Shown: piece after piece, positions 17,720 through 26,260 of the stretch
Layout of the letters: every line of letters starts with the position of its first letter
Position numbering within the stretch: position 1 is the first letter of the stretch
Origin: CAZQSL01 sp964595945
GTDB lineage: Bacteria > UBP15 > UBA6099 > JAJRTR01
NCBI GenBank assembly: GCA_964595945.1
Contig: CAZQSL010000040.1
Coordinates: 1 to 28,848 of the forward strand
Length of the DNA stretch: 28,848 nucleotides
Direction of reading: 5' to 3'
Notes under the pieces: generated by a model
What the model saw: the letters and a program-made list of their open reading frames with translations, nothing else
The model's database searches: none
What the model was told of the DNA's origin: nothing
Program-made: the position numbers and the translations under genes

Positions 17720-18232
17720 TTACAGTAATGTTTCGAATCGTTCGGATTTTGTGATGTTGAACATCACGGTGATGGTGCCGTGGTCGGTATGGTAGGGGAC
17801 GCAGATGAATGTCAGGTTTTCGGAAAATGTGAGAGTCTTGCCGATGCAGATGCCTCTGTGGACGGATGTGTTGATGTTTTCGCCGGTGAGGCGTTTTTTT
17901 GCGGTGACGGATACCCTGAGGGCGAATTCCTTGAGTGTGTTGAGAGCCATTTCGTCGATTTCGTCGATGGGTACGCCGAAGAGTATGGCTGAGACGAGGT
18001 GTGTGGCCGTGATGACGTTCATGCGGACGATGACCATGCCGGTGAGGCTGCCTTCGAGTCCCATGAAGAGTAGTATGTCGTCCTGAATGGCTGAGTCTTT
18101 GAGGAGGCGCGGTTCGCATTTTTGCGACTCGACTCCGGCCATGTTAAGGAGTGTGTCGTGCAATGCCGTGAGGAACGGGTTGACGAACGATGCTTCAACA
18201 TCTCTGTTTGGCCGGTCGCTTGTTTCAGTCAT
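17720..18232 (-). CDS. CheX-like protein lacking the catalytic asparagine
   Basis: A 170-residue soluble protein. VNPFLTALHDTLLNMAGV (residues 17-34), the sheet segment GLEGSLTGMVIVRM (58-71) and the helix MALNTLKEFALRVSVTAKKRL (95-115) fit the CheC/CheX family, whose members dephosphorylate CheY-P. In active enzymes the long helix carries ExxN; here E102 is followed by L105, so the Asn is replaced and phosphatase activity is doubtful. It may be a regulatory or binding relative. No chemotaxis genes are nearby. It follows the aminotransferase gene by 24 bases and is probably cotranscribed with it. The ribosome site is weak (GGTG). Confidence 0.72.
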   Translation of the reverse strand: MTETSDRPNRDVEASFVNPFLTALHDTLLNMAGVESQKCEPRLLKDSAIQDDILLFMGLEGSLTGMVIVRMNVITATHLVSAILFGVPIDEIDEMALNTLKEFALRVSVTAKKRLTGENINTSVHRGICIGKTLTFSENLTFICVPYHTDHGTITVMFNITKSERFETLL

Positions 18233-18256
18233 GTATGCACCGTATGGCGGGCGGCG

Positions 18257-19588
18257 TTATGCGAGCGCTCGCGAAAGCCTGTCGACCATGTCGTTGATCT
18301 TTTCTTTTTCGACGCTGCAGAATGCGACGCGCACCATGTTGATGCCGTCGCGGGTGTTGATGAGCGGCACGACGCCCACTTTGTATTCCCTGAGCATTTT
18401 GTCGGCGAACTGCTCGGCGTCGGGCTTGAGGTTGATCGAGCAGAAAAATCCGGAATTGAAGGGATCGGGGCTTGCGCCGTGGAGGTCGGCTGTGGCGAGT
18501 GCTGTTTTGAGCAGATCGTATCTTTCCTGAAGGATGGCGCGGACGGTTTCGCGTTCGCGGGCGATACGCGAGTGGTCTTCGAGGGCTATGGCGACTGCTT
18601 CTTGGATGGTGCGGTTGCAGTTGGAGATGGAGCCCCTGAGCAGTGCGCCGAGTTTGTTTTCGAGTGCTTTCTGGATTTCGGCGGGGTCGCCCCATGAGGG
18701 ATGCATCATGAATGTGAGCGCGGCGACTCTGCCGCCGTAGGTGAGGAATTCCTTGGTGGTGCCGTCGCATTTGATGGCGACGATGCCAGGGTGCGCGCCG
18801 ATCAGGCCGCCGATAGGGGAGACGGGGGCGGCGTCTGATTCGTATACGTAGCCTTCGTAGGCGTCGTCGAAAATGAGGATGATCTTTTTGCCGCCGAGGC
18901 GTTCCGCGAGGGCGATGAGCGCGGTCTTGAGGGTGGCTGCTTCGGCCTTTGTGGGCATGTAGCCGGTAGGGTTGTTGGGGAAATTGAGGACGGCTACGGC
19001 GCAGTGCTGTTTTTTTGCGACTTCCTCGATCCTGCCGGTGAGGGCATCGATGTCGAGCCCGCCATCGCGGAAAAGCGGTACGGTGGCGACCTTCACGCCC
19101 TGGCAGCCGTCGTAGATGAGATCGTAGTTTTCCCAGTGGCGGTCATGGCAGATGACTGTGTCGCCGGGTGAAAGGAAAAGCTGGGCCGCATAGGCAATGC
19201 CGGCCGTCGCGCCGGGGACGACTATGGGCGTGCCGACGAGGCCGGGGTCGAATTCATAGGCGCCCGAGAGCTTTTCGACAACCCATTTGCGCCACGCGGC
19301 GCGAAATCCCGGCAGACCGGCGATCGGCGCATAGGGCGCCACCTGCTCGGAGTCGAGCCCCTTGAGCGCGTCCATGACGGCCGGCAGGTAAAAGGTTTTT
19401 ACCTTCTGCTCGTCAGTACCGAGCATCCGGCCGATGATCCCCTGCGCAGAGCCTATGGTTGCATTGATCTCGGCCTCTTTCGCGGCGCGGCCGCTCCAGT
19501 AGAATATCCCCTGCGGCAGGACGATTTCCCTTGCAGTGCATGACATAGCGCCAAGCAGTCCTGATGTTTCAAGTGTCTCGAATGCCAT
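18257..19588 (-). CDS. Class I/II PLP-dependent aminotransferase
   Basis: A 443-residue cytoplasmic fold-type I enzyme. It shows the N206 pyridine-ring motif (NFPNNPTG), D241 and Y244 (FDDAYEGY), the Schiff-base lysine K279 (GTTKEFLTYGGR) and R287 for the substrate carboxylate. The Lys motif reads TTK rather than the common SFSK, so it is not a textbook AspC or LL-DAP aminotransferase and the amino-acid substrate is uncertain. I use the ATG at 19586-19588, which has GGGAG eight bases upstream. A farther start at 19696 adds 36 residues without family resemblance and would remove the promoter. Confidence 0.88.
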   Translation of the reverse strand: MAFETLETSGLLGAMSCTAREIVLPQGIFYWSGRAAKEAEINATIGSAQGIIGRMLGTDEQKVKTFYLPAVMDALKGLDSEQVAPYAPIAGLPGFRAAWRKWVVEKLSGAYEFDPGLVGTPIVVPGATAGIAYAAQLFLSPGDTVICHDRHWENYDLIYDGCQGVKVATVPLFRDGGLDIDALTGRIEEVAKKQHCAVAVLNFPNNPTGYMPTKAEAATLKTALIALAERLGGKKIILIFDDAYEGYVYESDAAPVSPIGGLIGAHPGIVAIKCDGTTKEFLTYGGRVAALTFMMHPSWGDPAEIQKALENKLGALLRGSISNCNRTIQEAVAIALEDHSRIARERETVRAILQERYDLLKTALATADLHGASPDPFNSGFFCSINLKPDAEQFADKMLREYKVGVVPLINTRDGINMVRVAFCSVEKEKINDMVDRLSRALA

Positions 19589-19706
19589 CGCCAGTTCTCC
19601 CGAAATGTGACAAATGTCATTGTCTCGATGTCTAAATTGACTTATAGTGTAACACCGTACCGCATGCCGCCCGGCGGCAATTTGACGATACAACACTAAG
19701 GCGGAG

Positions 19707-19715
19707 ATTATAGCA
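19707..19715 (-). promoter_or_regulatory. Extended -10 promoter of the aminotransferase-CheX unit
   Basis: TGCTATAAT on the minus strand (TGn-TATAAT), giving a leader of about 110 bases. An inverted repeat TGACA-AA-TGTCA lies in the leader at 19608-19619 and could be an operator. The region 19589-19869 is a divergent spacer; I could not identify a convincing plus-strand promoter in it. Confidence 0.5.
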
Positions 19716-19869
19716 TACTTGTCAGGATTTAAAAATATGTAAAATCACACACTCGCCCCCCTGCCGCAATATGCCGGGGATGAAACTTGCATAAGGGATA
19801 ACCTGTTTGATTTTTACATACAAATATGATAAAAAGATAAGACATAAACCATATACAGAGGTGAAATCA

Positions 19870-21951
19870 GTGCAGATAAGACGATTGTTTCTATATGTAG
19901 CGACCGCAACGCTGCTGGCGATCGTACATCCGGCGGCACGAGCCGCATCCACCGCCACGGCATCCCCATCCGGCCCGGTATCTTCCGGGGAAATTCTCTT
20001 TCCCATGCCCGGCGAAACCATCACCGACCAGGAACCCATGATCACATTCAAGCTCCCGGCCGAAGTCGACATAGCCTCCGCCATCATCAAAGTATTTCTC
20101 GACGGCGACGAAATCACTTCCGAAATCCAGCTCAATCCCGACTATATCTTCTTCTCGCCACTCATCCCGCTCACATTCGGCATGCACAACATGCTCGTCG
20201 TCTTCCAGGACTCCGAAGACAACGACTACACCAGCGAAACCGGAACGATCGTACCAAAAATGGCATGGTCATTCCGCGTAGCGCGCGTCACCGCACCCAC
20301 CCCCTCAGCCGCCCAGCGCGCCGCCTCTCAGAGACAGCAGCCCGTCACCACCACAGGCAAACTCATCCTCAAACTCAAAACCATCGACACCAAGGAATTT
20401 ACCCGCGCCCTCAACCCGGCATCAAGCCTCAGAGACATCAAATACCAGGAAGGCAACGAAGTCTCCTCCACCCTCGATTTCACCCACCGCTTCTACGGCA
20501 AAACATACATCGGCCACTATGACCGCTCGACCGAACAGATCACGGGCCGCACCAATGACAACTTCTCTCTCCGATACCTCGACACGGACAACAACGACAT
20601 CACCTTCGGCGACTTCTACCTCACCTCCGACGAATTCTCACAACTCACCATCAACGGCGTCCAGATGCGCGGCATCAAATACAAACACGCCTCGCGCAGA
20701 AAATACACCACCACCTACTTCTACGGCCGATCCCAGGACGCCCAGGACGGACGCCTCAAACGATTCTCCTACGGCGCAAAATTCGACGCCACCCTCTCCC
20801 GCTCCCACACCATCAAGGCCTCCGCACTCAAATCCTACGAAAAAGCCACCTGCACCTACGGCATTTCACGCTGCTACGCCAACCCCGCCGAAGACAACAT
20901 CTTCAGCATCCGCGACCTCTACACCTACTCCAAAACACTCCGCCTCGACTCCGAAGCCGTCCTCGCGCGCCGCCAGAAAAGCGCCGGCTACCCCGCACGC
21001 TACGACTCCGCCAACCGCACCACTCTCACCTACAACCCCAAAACATTCTACCTCCAGGTCGGGCACCGCTCCGTCGGCCCATACTTCAACCCCACAGTCC
21101 TCGGCACATATATCGAAACCGACCGCAAAGGCTCCTTCGGCGAATTCCGCTACTCCAACAAATCGAAACAACTCTCCCTCAATTCCTTCTACGACGTCTA
21201 CCACAACAACCTCCACCACCAGAAAACTGACAACATCACGGACAAATACTACAACTCACGCGTCGGCGCCACCCTCGACTACGGATGGATACTGCCCACT
21301 CTCACCCTCTCATACAATAAGCTCTACATATTCTCCGACGGCATAAACCGCACCTTCGGCACCCTCCAAAACGGCGAAAACACCGTCGCGTCTCTCAGCG
21401 CATCACGCAATCTCAAAGACATCGGCCCCCTCAACGGCACACGCCTCACCTTCTCGGCCACACGCTCAGACACCGACAGACTTACAAATAGAGCTCAGAA
21501 TACTGCCAGAATCTATACCGAATTCGGCGGCCGCGCCGACTCCCGCAGCCTCAGCTTCTCCACACGATTCGCCGCAAAAGCCCAACTCATCTACAGCACT
21601 TCCTGGTCAAAATCCAACAACACATCCCGCACCAACGCCACCTTCACCTACACCTCATCCTGGTCCAACACCGACTCCCTCGGCCTGCAATGGAACATCA
21701 TCCCCTTCAAACTCATCTCCAACTACAACTACCGCCGCTCCACATCATCCACCCTCTTCACTCTCACCAACCGCACCACCCTCACATCCAACCCCCTCGA
21801 ACGCCAGCACACTCTCAACTTCGTCTACTACCTCTCACAAAAACGAAAGCTCATGGTCGAATTCATGGACTACGACAAAGACTACCGCGTCACTGCCAAC
21901 CGCAGCTACCGCGAACAAAGCGTCGAACTCGGCTACTCACTCGACTTCTGA
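19870..21951 (+). CDS. Outer-membrane beta-barrel protein with an N-terminal Ig-like domain
   Basis: A 693-residue exported protein. The GTG at 19870-19872 is preferred because GAGGTG lies six bases upstream and the product begins MQIRRLFLYV, with a signal peptide ending ARA-AS near residue 25. A TTG at 19807 would prepend a hydrophilic stretch before the signal. Residues about 40-140 form an Ig/fibronectin-like domain (ITFKLPAEVDIASAIIKVFLDG, then GMHNMLVVFQD, then WSFRV). A Pro/Ala/Gln linker (about 140-170) follows. The rest is amphipathic alternating strands rich in Tyr, Ser, Thr and Asn (GDFYLTSDEFSQLTINGVQMRG, SYNYRRSTSSTLFTL) and ends in YSLDF, a typical barrel C-terminus for BAM insertion. 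No plug or TonB box is seen. Function unknown; a porin- or export-channel-like role is inference. Leu and Thr codons are almost all CTC and ACC. Confidence 0.82.
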   Translation: MQIRRLFLYVATATLLAIVHPAARAASTATASPSGPVSSGEILFPMPGETITDQEPMITFKLPAEVDIASAIIKVFLDGDEITSEIQLNPDYIFFSPLIPLTFGMHNMLVVFQDSEDNDYTSETGTIVPKMAWSFRVARVTAPTPSAAQRAASQRQQPVTTTGKLILKLKTIDTKEFTRALNPASSLRDIKYQEGNEVSSTLDFTHRFYGKTYIGHYDRSTEQITGRTNDNFSLRYLDTDNNDITFGDFYLTSDEFSQLTINGVQMRGIKYKHASRRKYTTTYFYGRSQDAQDGRLKRFSYGAKFDATLSRSHTIKASALKSYEKATCTYGISRCYANPAEDNIFSIRDLYTYSKTLRLDSEAVLARRQKSAGYPARYDSANRTTLTYNPKTFYLQVGHRSVGPYFNPTVLGTYIETDRKGSFGEFRYSNKSKQLSLNSFYDVYHNNLHHQKTDNITDKYYNSRVGATLDYGWILPTLTLSYNKLYIFSDGINRTFGTLQNGENTVASLSASRNLKDIGPLNGTRLTFSATRSDTDRLTNRAQNTARIYTEFGGRADSRSLSFSTRFAAKAQLIYSTSWSKSNNTSRTNATFTYTSSWSNTDSLGLQWNIIPFKLISNYNYRRSTSSTLFTLTNRTTLTSNPLERQHTLNFVYYLSQKRKLMVEFMDYDKDYRVTANRSYREQSVELGYSLDF

Positions 21952-21977
21952 CCACCACCACCCCACAAAACCACCCC

Positions 21978-22011
21978 AAAAGCCCCCTCACCTGCGAAGG
22001 GGCTTTTTTTT
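21978..22011 (+). terminator. Intrinsic terminator of the barrel gene
   Basis: Arms AAAAGCCCC (21978-21986) and GGGGCTTTT (21999-22007), 12-base loop, then continued T-run. Confidence 0.88.
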
Positions 22012-22023
22012 GTCCCCGCCACC

Positions 22024-22051
22024 TTGAAAGTTACCACCACCCAAATATAGA
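22024..22051 (+). promoter_or_regulatory. Probable promoter of the first esterase
   Basis: TTGAAA (22024-22029), 16 bases, then TATAGA (22046-22051). The -10 surroundings resemble those upstream of the second esterase. Confidence 0.5.
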
Positions 22052-22130
22052 ATGAGCCCATCAAAAACCGGCAAGCCCCACACAGGCATGCCCCGCGCCC
22101 CCACGGAGCGCCAACCACAGGAGGGACGAA

Positions 22131-23792
22131 ATGACAACGAAAAGGAAACTTGCCCAAGGCATCGTCCGACTATCCCGCACCACCGCAATCACCACGGCAG
22201 CCATCTGCGCCGCCGCCACCATCACACACGCAGGACTCGCCGACTGCACCGCCATCACCACCGACAAAGGCGCCGTCACCGGCGTCAAAAACGACAGGCA
22301 AAACGTCTGCATATACCGCGGCATCCCCTACGCCGCCCCACCCGTCGGCGACCTCAGATTCGCGCCGCCCGCACCACCAGCTCCCTGGAAAGACACTCTC
22401 GACGCCTCGAAATTCGGCGGCGAATGCCCACAATTCCCCATGAGCCTCGCACCCTCCAAAACCCCAGTCGGCACCGAAGACTGCCTCTACCTCAACGTCT
22501 GGCAACCCTACGGCGCAGCCACCGCAAAAAAAGCCGTCATGGTTTTCATCCACGGCGGCGGATTCACTCTCGGCTCAGGCAGCCAGACATGGTACGAAAG
22601 CTCGAAACTCGCCAACACGGGCGACGTCATCGTTGTCACCATCAACTACCGCCTCGGCCTCTTCGGATTCCTCACACACCCAGCCTTCGCACAACCCGAC
22701 GGCTCCAACGGCAACTGGGGCATGCTCGATCAGGTGCAAGCCCTCAAATGGGTCAAAAACAACATCGCCAACTTCGGAGGCGACCCTGACAACATCACCA
22801 TATTCGGCGAATCCGCCGGCGGCATGTCAGTCTCCTCTCACCTCGTATCACCCATGTCAAAAGGCCTCTTCCACAAAGCCATCGCCGAAAGCGGCCCCAC
22901 ATTCGTCATGAACCGTACCATCCCCGAAGCCGAAAAAACAGCCACCGCGCTCGCCGCAAAACTCGGCTGCTCCGACCCGGCAACCGCCGCGAAATGCCTC
23001 CGCTCCCTTGACGCTCTCCCCGCCCTCATCGCCGTCAACAAATCCGACTCATCCAACCCGGTCGACGCGGAAACATCCAACGCCAACTTCTTCCCCATCG
23101 CAGACGGAAAATTCCTCCCCGAATCCCCCCTCAAACTCTACCTCAAAGGCCACGCCCTCGACATCCCCCTCATCATCGGCACCAACCGTGACGAAGCCAG
23201 CATCGTCACCCTCGCACGCACCATAAAAACCAGCGAAGACATGAAAAACGCCCTCGACTCCGACCTCAAAATGGTCAAGGACATGTTCGGCATCCAGCTC
23301 CCAGTCAACGATTTCGTCTCACTCTACTCACCAGAAAAATACCCCTCTCCAAAAGACGCCTACGTCGACCTCCTCACCGACGGCGCATTCACCTGCGTCG
23401 TACGCCCCCAGCTCAACTACCTCGCCAAAAACAAAAACCCCCTCTACGCATACCTCTTCGCACGCCCAATCACAGACAGAGACCCCACCGCAAAAGCACT
23501 CGGCGTCTTCCACGGCGCAGAGCTCGCCTACGTCTTCAACAACTTCAAATTCTTCACCTTCAACCTCTACACAAAAGAAGGCGACGAATTCTCCAAAAAA
23601 ATCATGACCTTATGGGCAAACTTCGCCAAAACCGGCACACCCTCCGCACCAGGATTCCCCACATGGCCAAGATACGACGCGCAACAAGCCACCATGCTCC
23701 GCATACAGGACAACTCCGACATCATCACCAACTACAAATCCTCCGAATGCCTCCCCATCGAAAAACTCCTCATCGACTCCTACGCCAAATAA
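22131..23792 (+). CDS. Exported type-B carboxylesterase, copy 1
   Basis: A 553-residue alpha/beta hydrolase of the carboxylesterase/cholinesterase family, which cleaves carboxylic esters. The expected triad is S228 (FGESAGG), E355 (GTNRDEAS) and H461 (GVFHGAEL). The oxyanion loop HGGG is at residues 141-144 and the family signature EDCLYLNVW at 116-124. Cysteine pairs C99/C118 and C280/C289 fall where the cholinesterase family has its first two disulfides, fitting an oxidising compartment. A signal sequence (about residues 1-35) ends near THA-GL. The start has GGAGGGACGAA directly before ATG. Natural substrate unknown; plant or microbial polymer esters, lipids or drugs are all possible. A close paralogue follows. 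Confidence 0.95.
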   Translation: MTTKRKLAQGIVRLSRTTAITTAAICAAATITHAGLADCTAITTDKGAVTGVKNDRQNVCIYRGIPYAAPPVGDLRFAPPAPPAPWKDTLDASKFGGECPQFPMSLAPSKTPVGTEDCLYLNVWQPYGAATAKKAVMVFIHGGGFTLGSGSQTWYESSKLANTGDVIVVTINYRLGLFGFLTHPAFAQPDGSNGNWGMLDQVQALKWVKNNIANFGGDPDNITIFGESAGGMSVSSHLVSPMSKGLFHKAIAESGPTFVMNRTIPEAEKTATALAAKLGCSDPATAAKCLRSLDALPALIAVNKSDSSNPVDAETSNANFFPIADGKFLPESPLKLYLKGHALDIPLIIGTNRDEASIVTLARTIKTSEDMKNALDSDLKMVKDMFGIQLPVNDFVSLYSPEKYPSPKDAYVDLLTDGAFTCVVRPQLNYLAKNKNPLYAYLFARPITDRDPTAKALGVFHGAELAYVFNNFKFFTFNLYTKEGDEFSKKIMTLWANFAKTGTPSAPGFPTWPRYDAQQATMLRIQDNSDIITNYKSSECLPIEKLLIDSYAK

Positions 23793-23818
23793 CCCCCGCC
23801 ACCACACACCAGCACCAC

Positions 23819-23847
23819 AAGCGCCTCCCCACAAGGGAGGCGCTTTT
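23819..23847 (+). terminator. Intrinsic terminator of esterase copy 1
   Basis: 11-bp stem: AAGCGCCTCCC (23819-23829) and GGGAGGCGCTT (23835-23845), 5-base loop, then TT. Confidence 0.85.
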
Positions 23848-23861
23848 AATTCCCCCCCATA

Positions 23862-23889
23862 TTGCGCCATTCACTATTACCAATATAAA
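23862..23889 (+). promoter_or_regulatory. Probable promoter of the second esterase
   Basis: TTGCGC (23862-23867), 16 bases, then TATAAA (23884-23889). The block around the -10 is similar to that of copy 1, suggesting the promoter was duplicated with the gene. Confidence 0.5.
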
Positions 23890-23967
23890 ATAGACTCCAT
23901 TCACCGGCTGCAATCCCAGAACCACTTTGACCAGCCTCACCCGCGCCGGAAAAACTGGAGGGACGAA

Positions 23968-25632
<1,665 letters not shown>

Positions 25633-25656
25633 CACCCTCATACCACGCACACCACC

Positions 25657-25688
25657 AAAAGCGCCCCGCCACACGGGGCGCTTTTTTT
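25657..25688 (+). terminator. Intrinsic terminator of esterase copy 2
   Basis: 12-bp stem: AAAAGCGCCCCG (25657-25668) and CGGGGCGCTTTT (25674-25685), 5-base loop, then TTT. Confidence 0.9.
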
Positions 25689-26260
25689 ATCCCGAATTCG
25701 TCATACGCAAACAAAAAATGCACCGGCAACACAGCAGTTCGCCCTTATCGCGACTGCCGGATTCGACAATAGCGCACTTTCTATTGACGTATCCGGGTTT
25801 ATCCCACTTCTGCAATGAACCCCAAAGTCATTCCTGATCACCCCTGAAACTCAGTTGAGTGATAGTGACATGGGTTTCAAGAAAAATGTGGGGGGGGATA
25901 AGAAAAAAAGTGAGAGAAAGACAAGATTCTTCGCTTCGCCCTGCCATCGTCCGTGATCTGCGGCGCGCCGCCGAATATACTATACGATAAATTATTAGAA
26001 TTTCCCTGCCGGAGAAACCTTTTTCGAGAAAAAGGTTTCTCCGCACCTCTCCAAAAACTCCCTATGTTTGGAGTATTCTCTGTTTTACGGGTTACAAGCG
26101 GCTGATATGCCGCTTGTAACCCGTAAAAAATGGCTGGAGTATAGCATAAAAAGTTTTTCGGTAGAGGTTTGGAGACCCCATTTTTTCAAAAAGGGGGTCT
26201 CCATGCTCTTGTCGTGAACGCTTACGCTTTTTATGCTTAACTTTTCTCCAAACTACTGTC
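25689..26260. other. Gene-free spacer between convergent genes
   Basis: 572 bases between the esterase terminator and the stop of the GT9 fusion gene. Open frames here (the longest about 70 codons) have no ribosome site and no recognisable product. The left part (25689-26010) shows nothing I can identify. The right part holds the palindromic element 26011-26202. Beyond it, at 26227-26237, CTTTTTATGCT is the inverse of AGCATAAAAAG at 26143-26153, inside the element. Confidence 0.7.
26011..26202. repeat. 192-bp nested imperfect palindrome (REPIN- or MITE-like)
   Basis: Three hairpins in series. The left one is a perfect 14-bp stem (26011-26024 with 26029-26042). The central one is a perfect 20-bp stem (26083-26102 with 26109-26128, loop TGATAT). 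The right one is a 15-bp stem with one mismatch (26171-26202). The right hairpin plus flank, read on the minus strand, aligns with the left hairpin plus flank: GGAGA-CC-TTTTT, then AAAAAGG, TCTCC, ACCTCT, AAAAACT and TATG in the same order. The whole element is therefore one large inverted repeat centred on the middle hairpin. No target-site duplication is evident at its ends. Neither arm of the central stem is followed by T-runs, so it is not a standard terminator. Confidence 0.75.

Noticed and set aside
17720..18232. Assignment as a chemotaxis operon member
   Set aside because: No cheA, cheY, cheW or receptor gene in the window, and the catalytic Asn is missing.
20265..21346. Long plus-strand frames (including 275 codons at 20519-21346) inside the barrel gene
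   Set aside because: Their products are dominated by Thr, Pro and Ser, an artefact of C-rich codon third positions read in another frame. The overlapping frame encodes a coherent exported barrel protein.
25689..26010. Possible tRNA or small RNA in the spacer after the second esterase
   Set aside because: No T-loop (GGTTCGAATCC-like) or acceptor pairing on either strand and no clear promoter-terminator pair.
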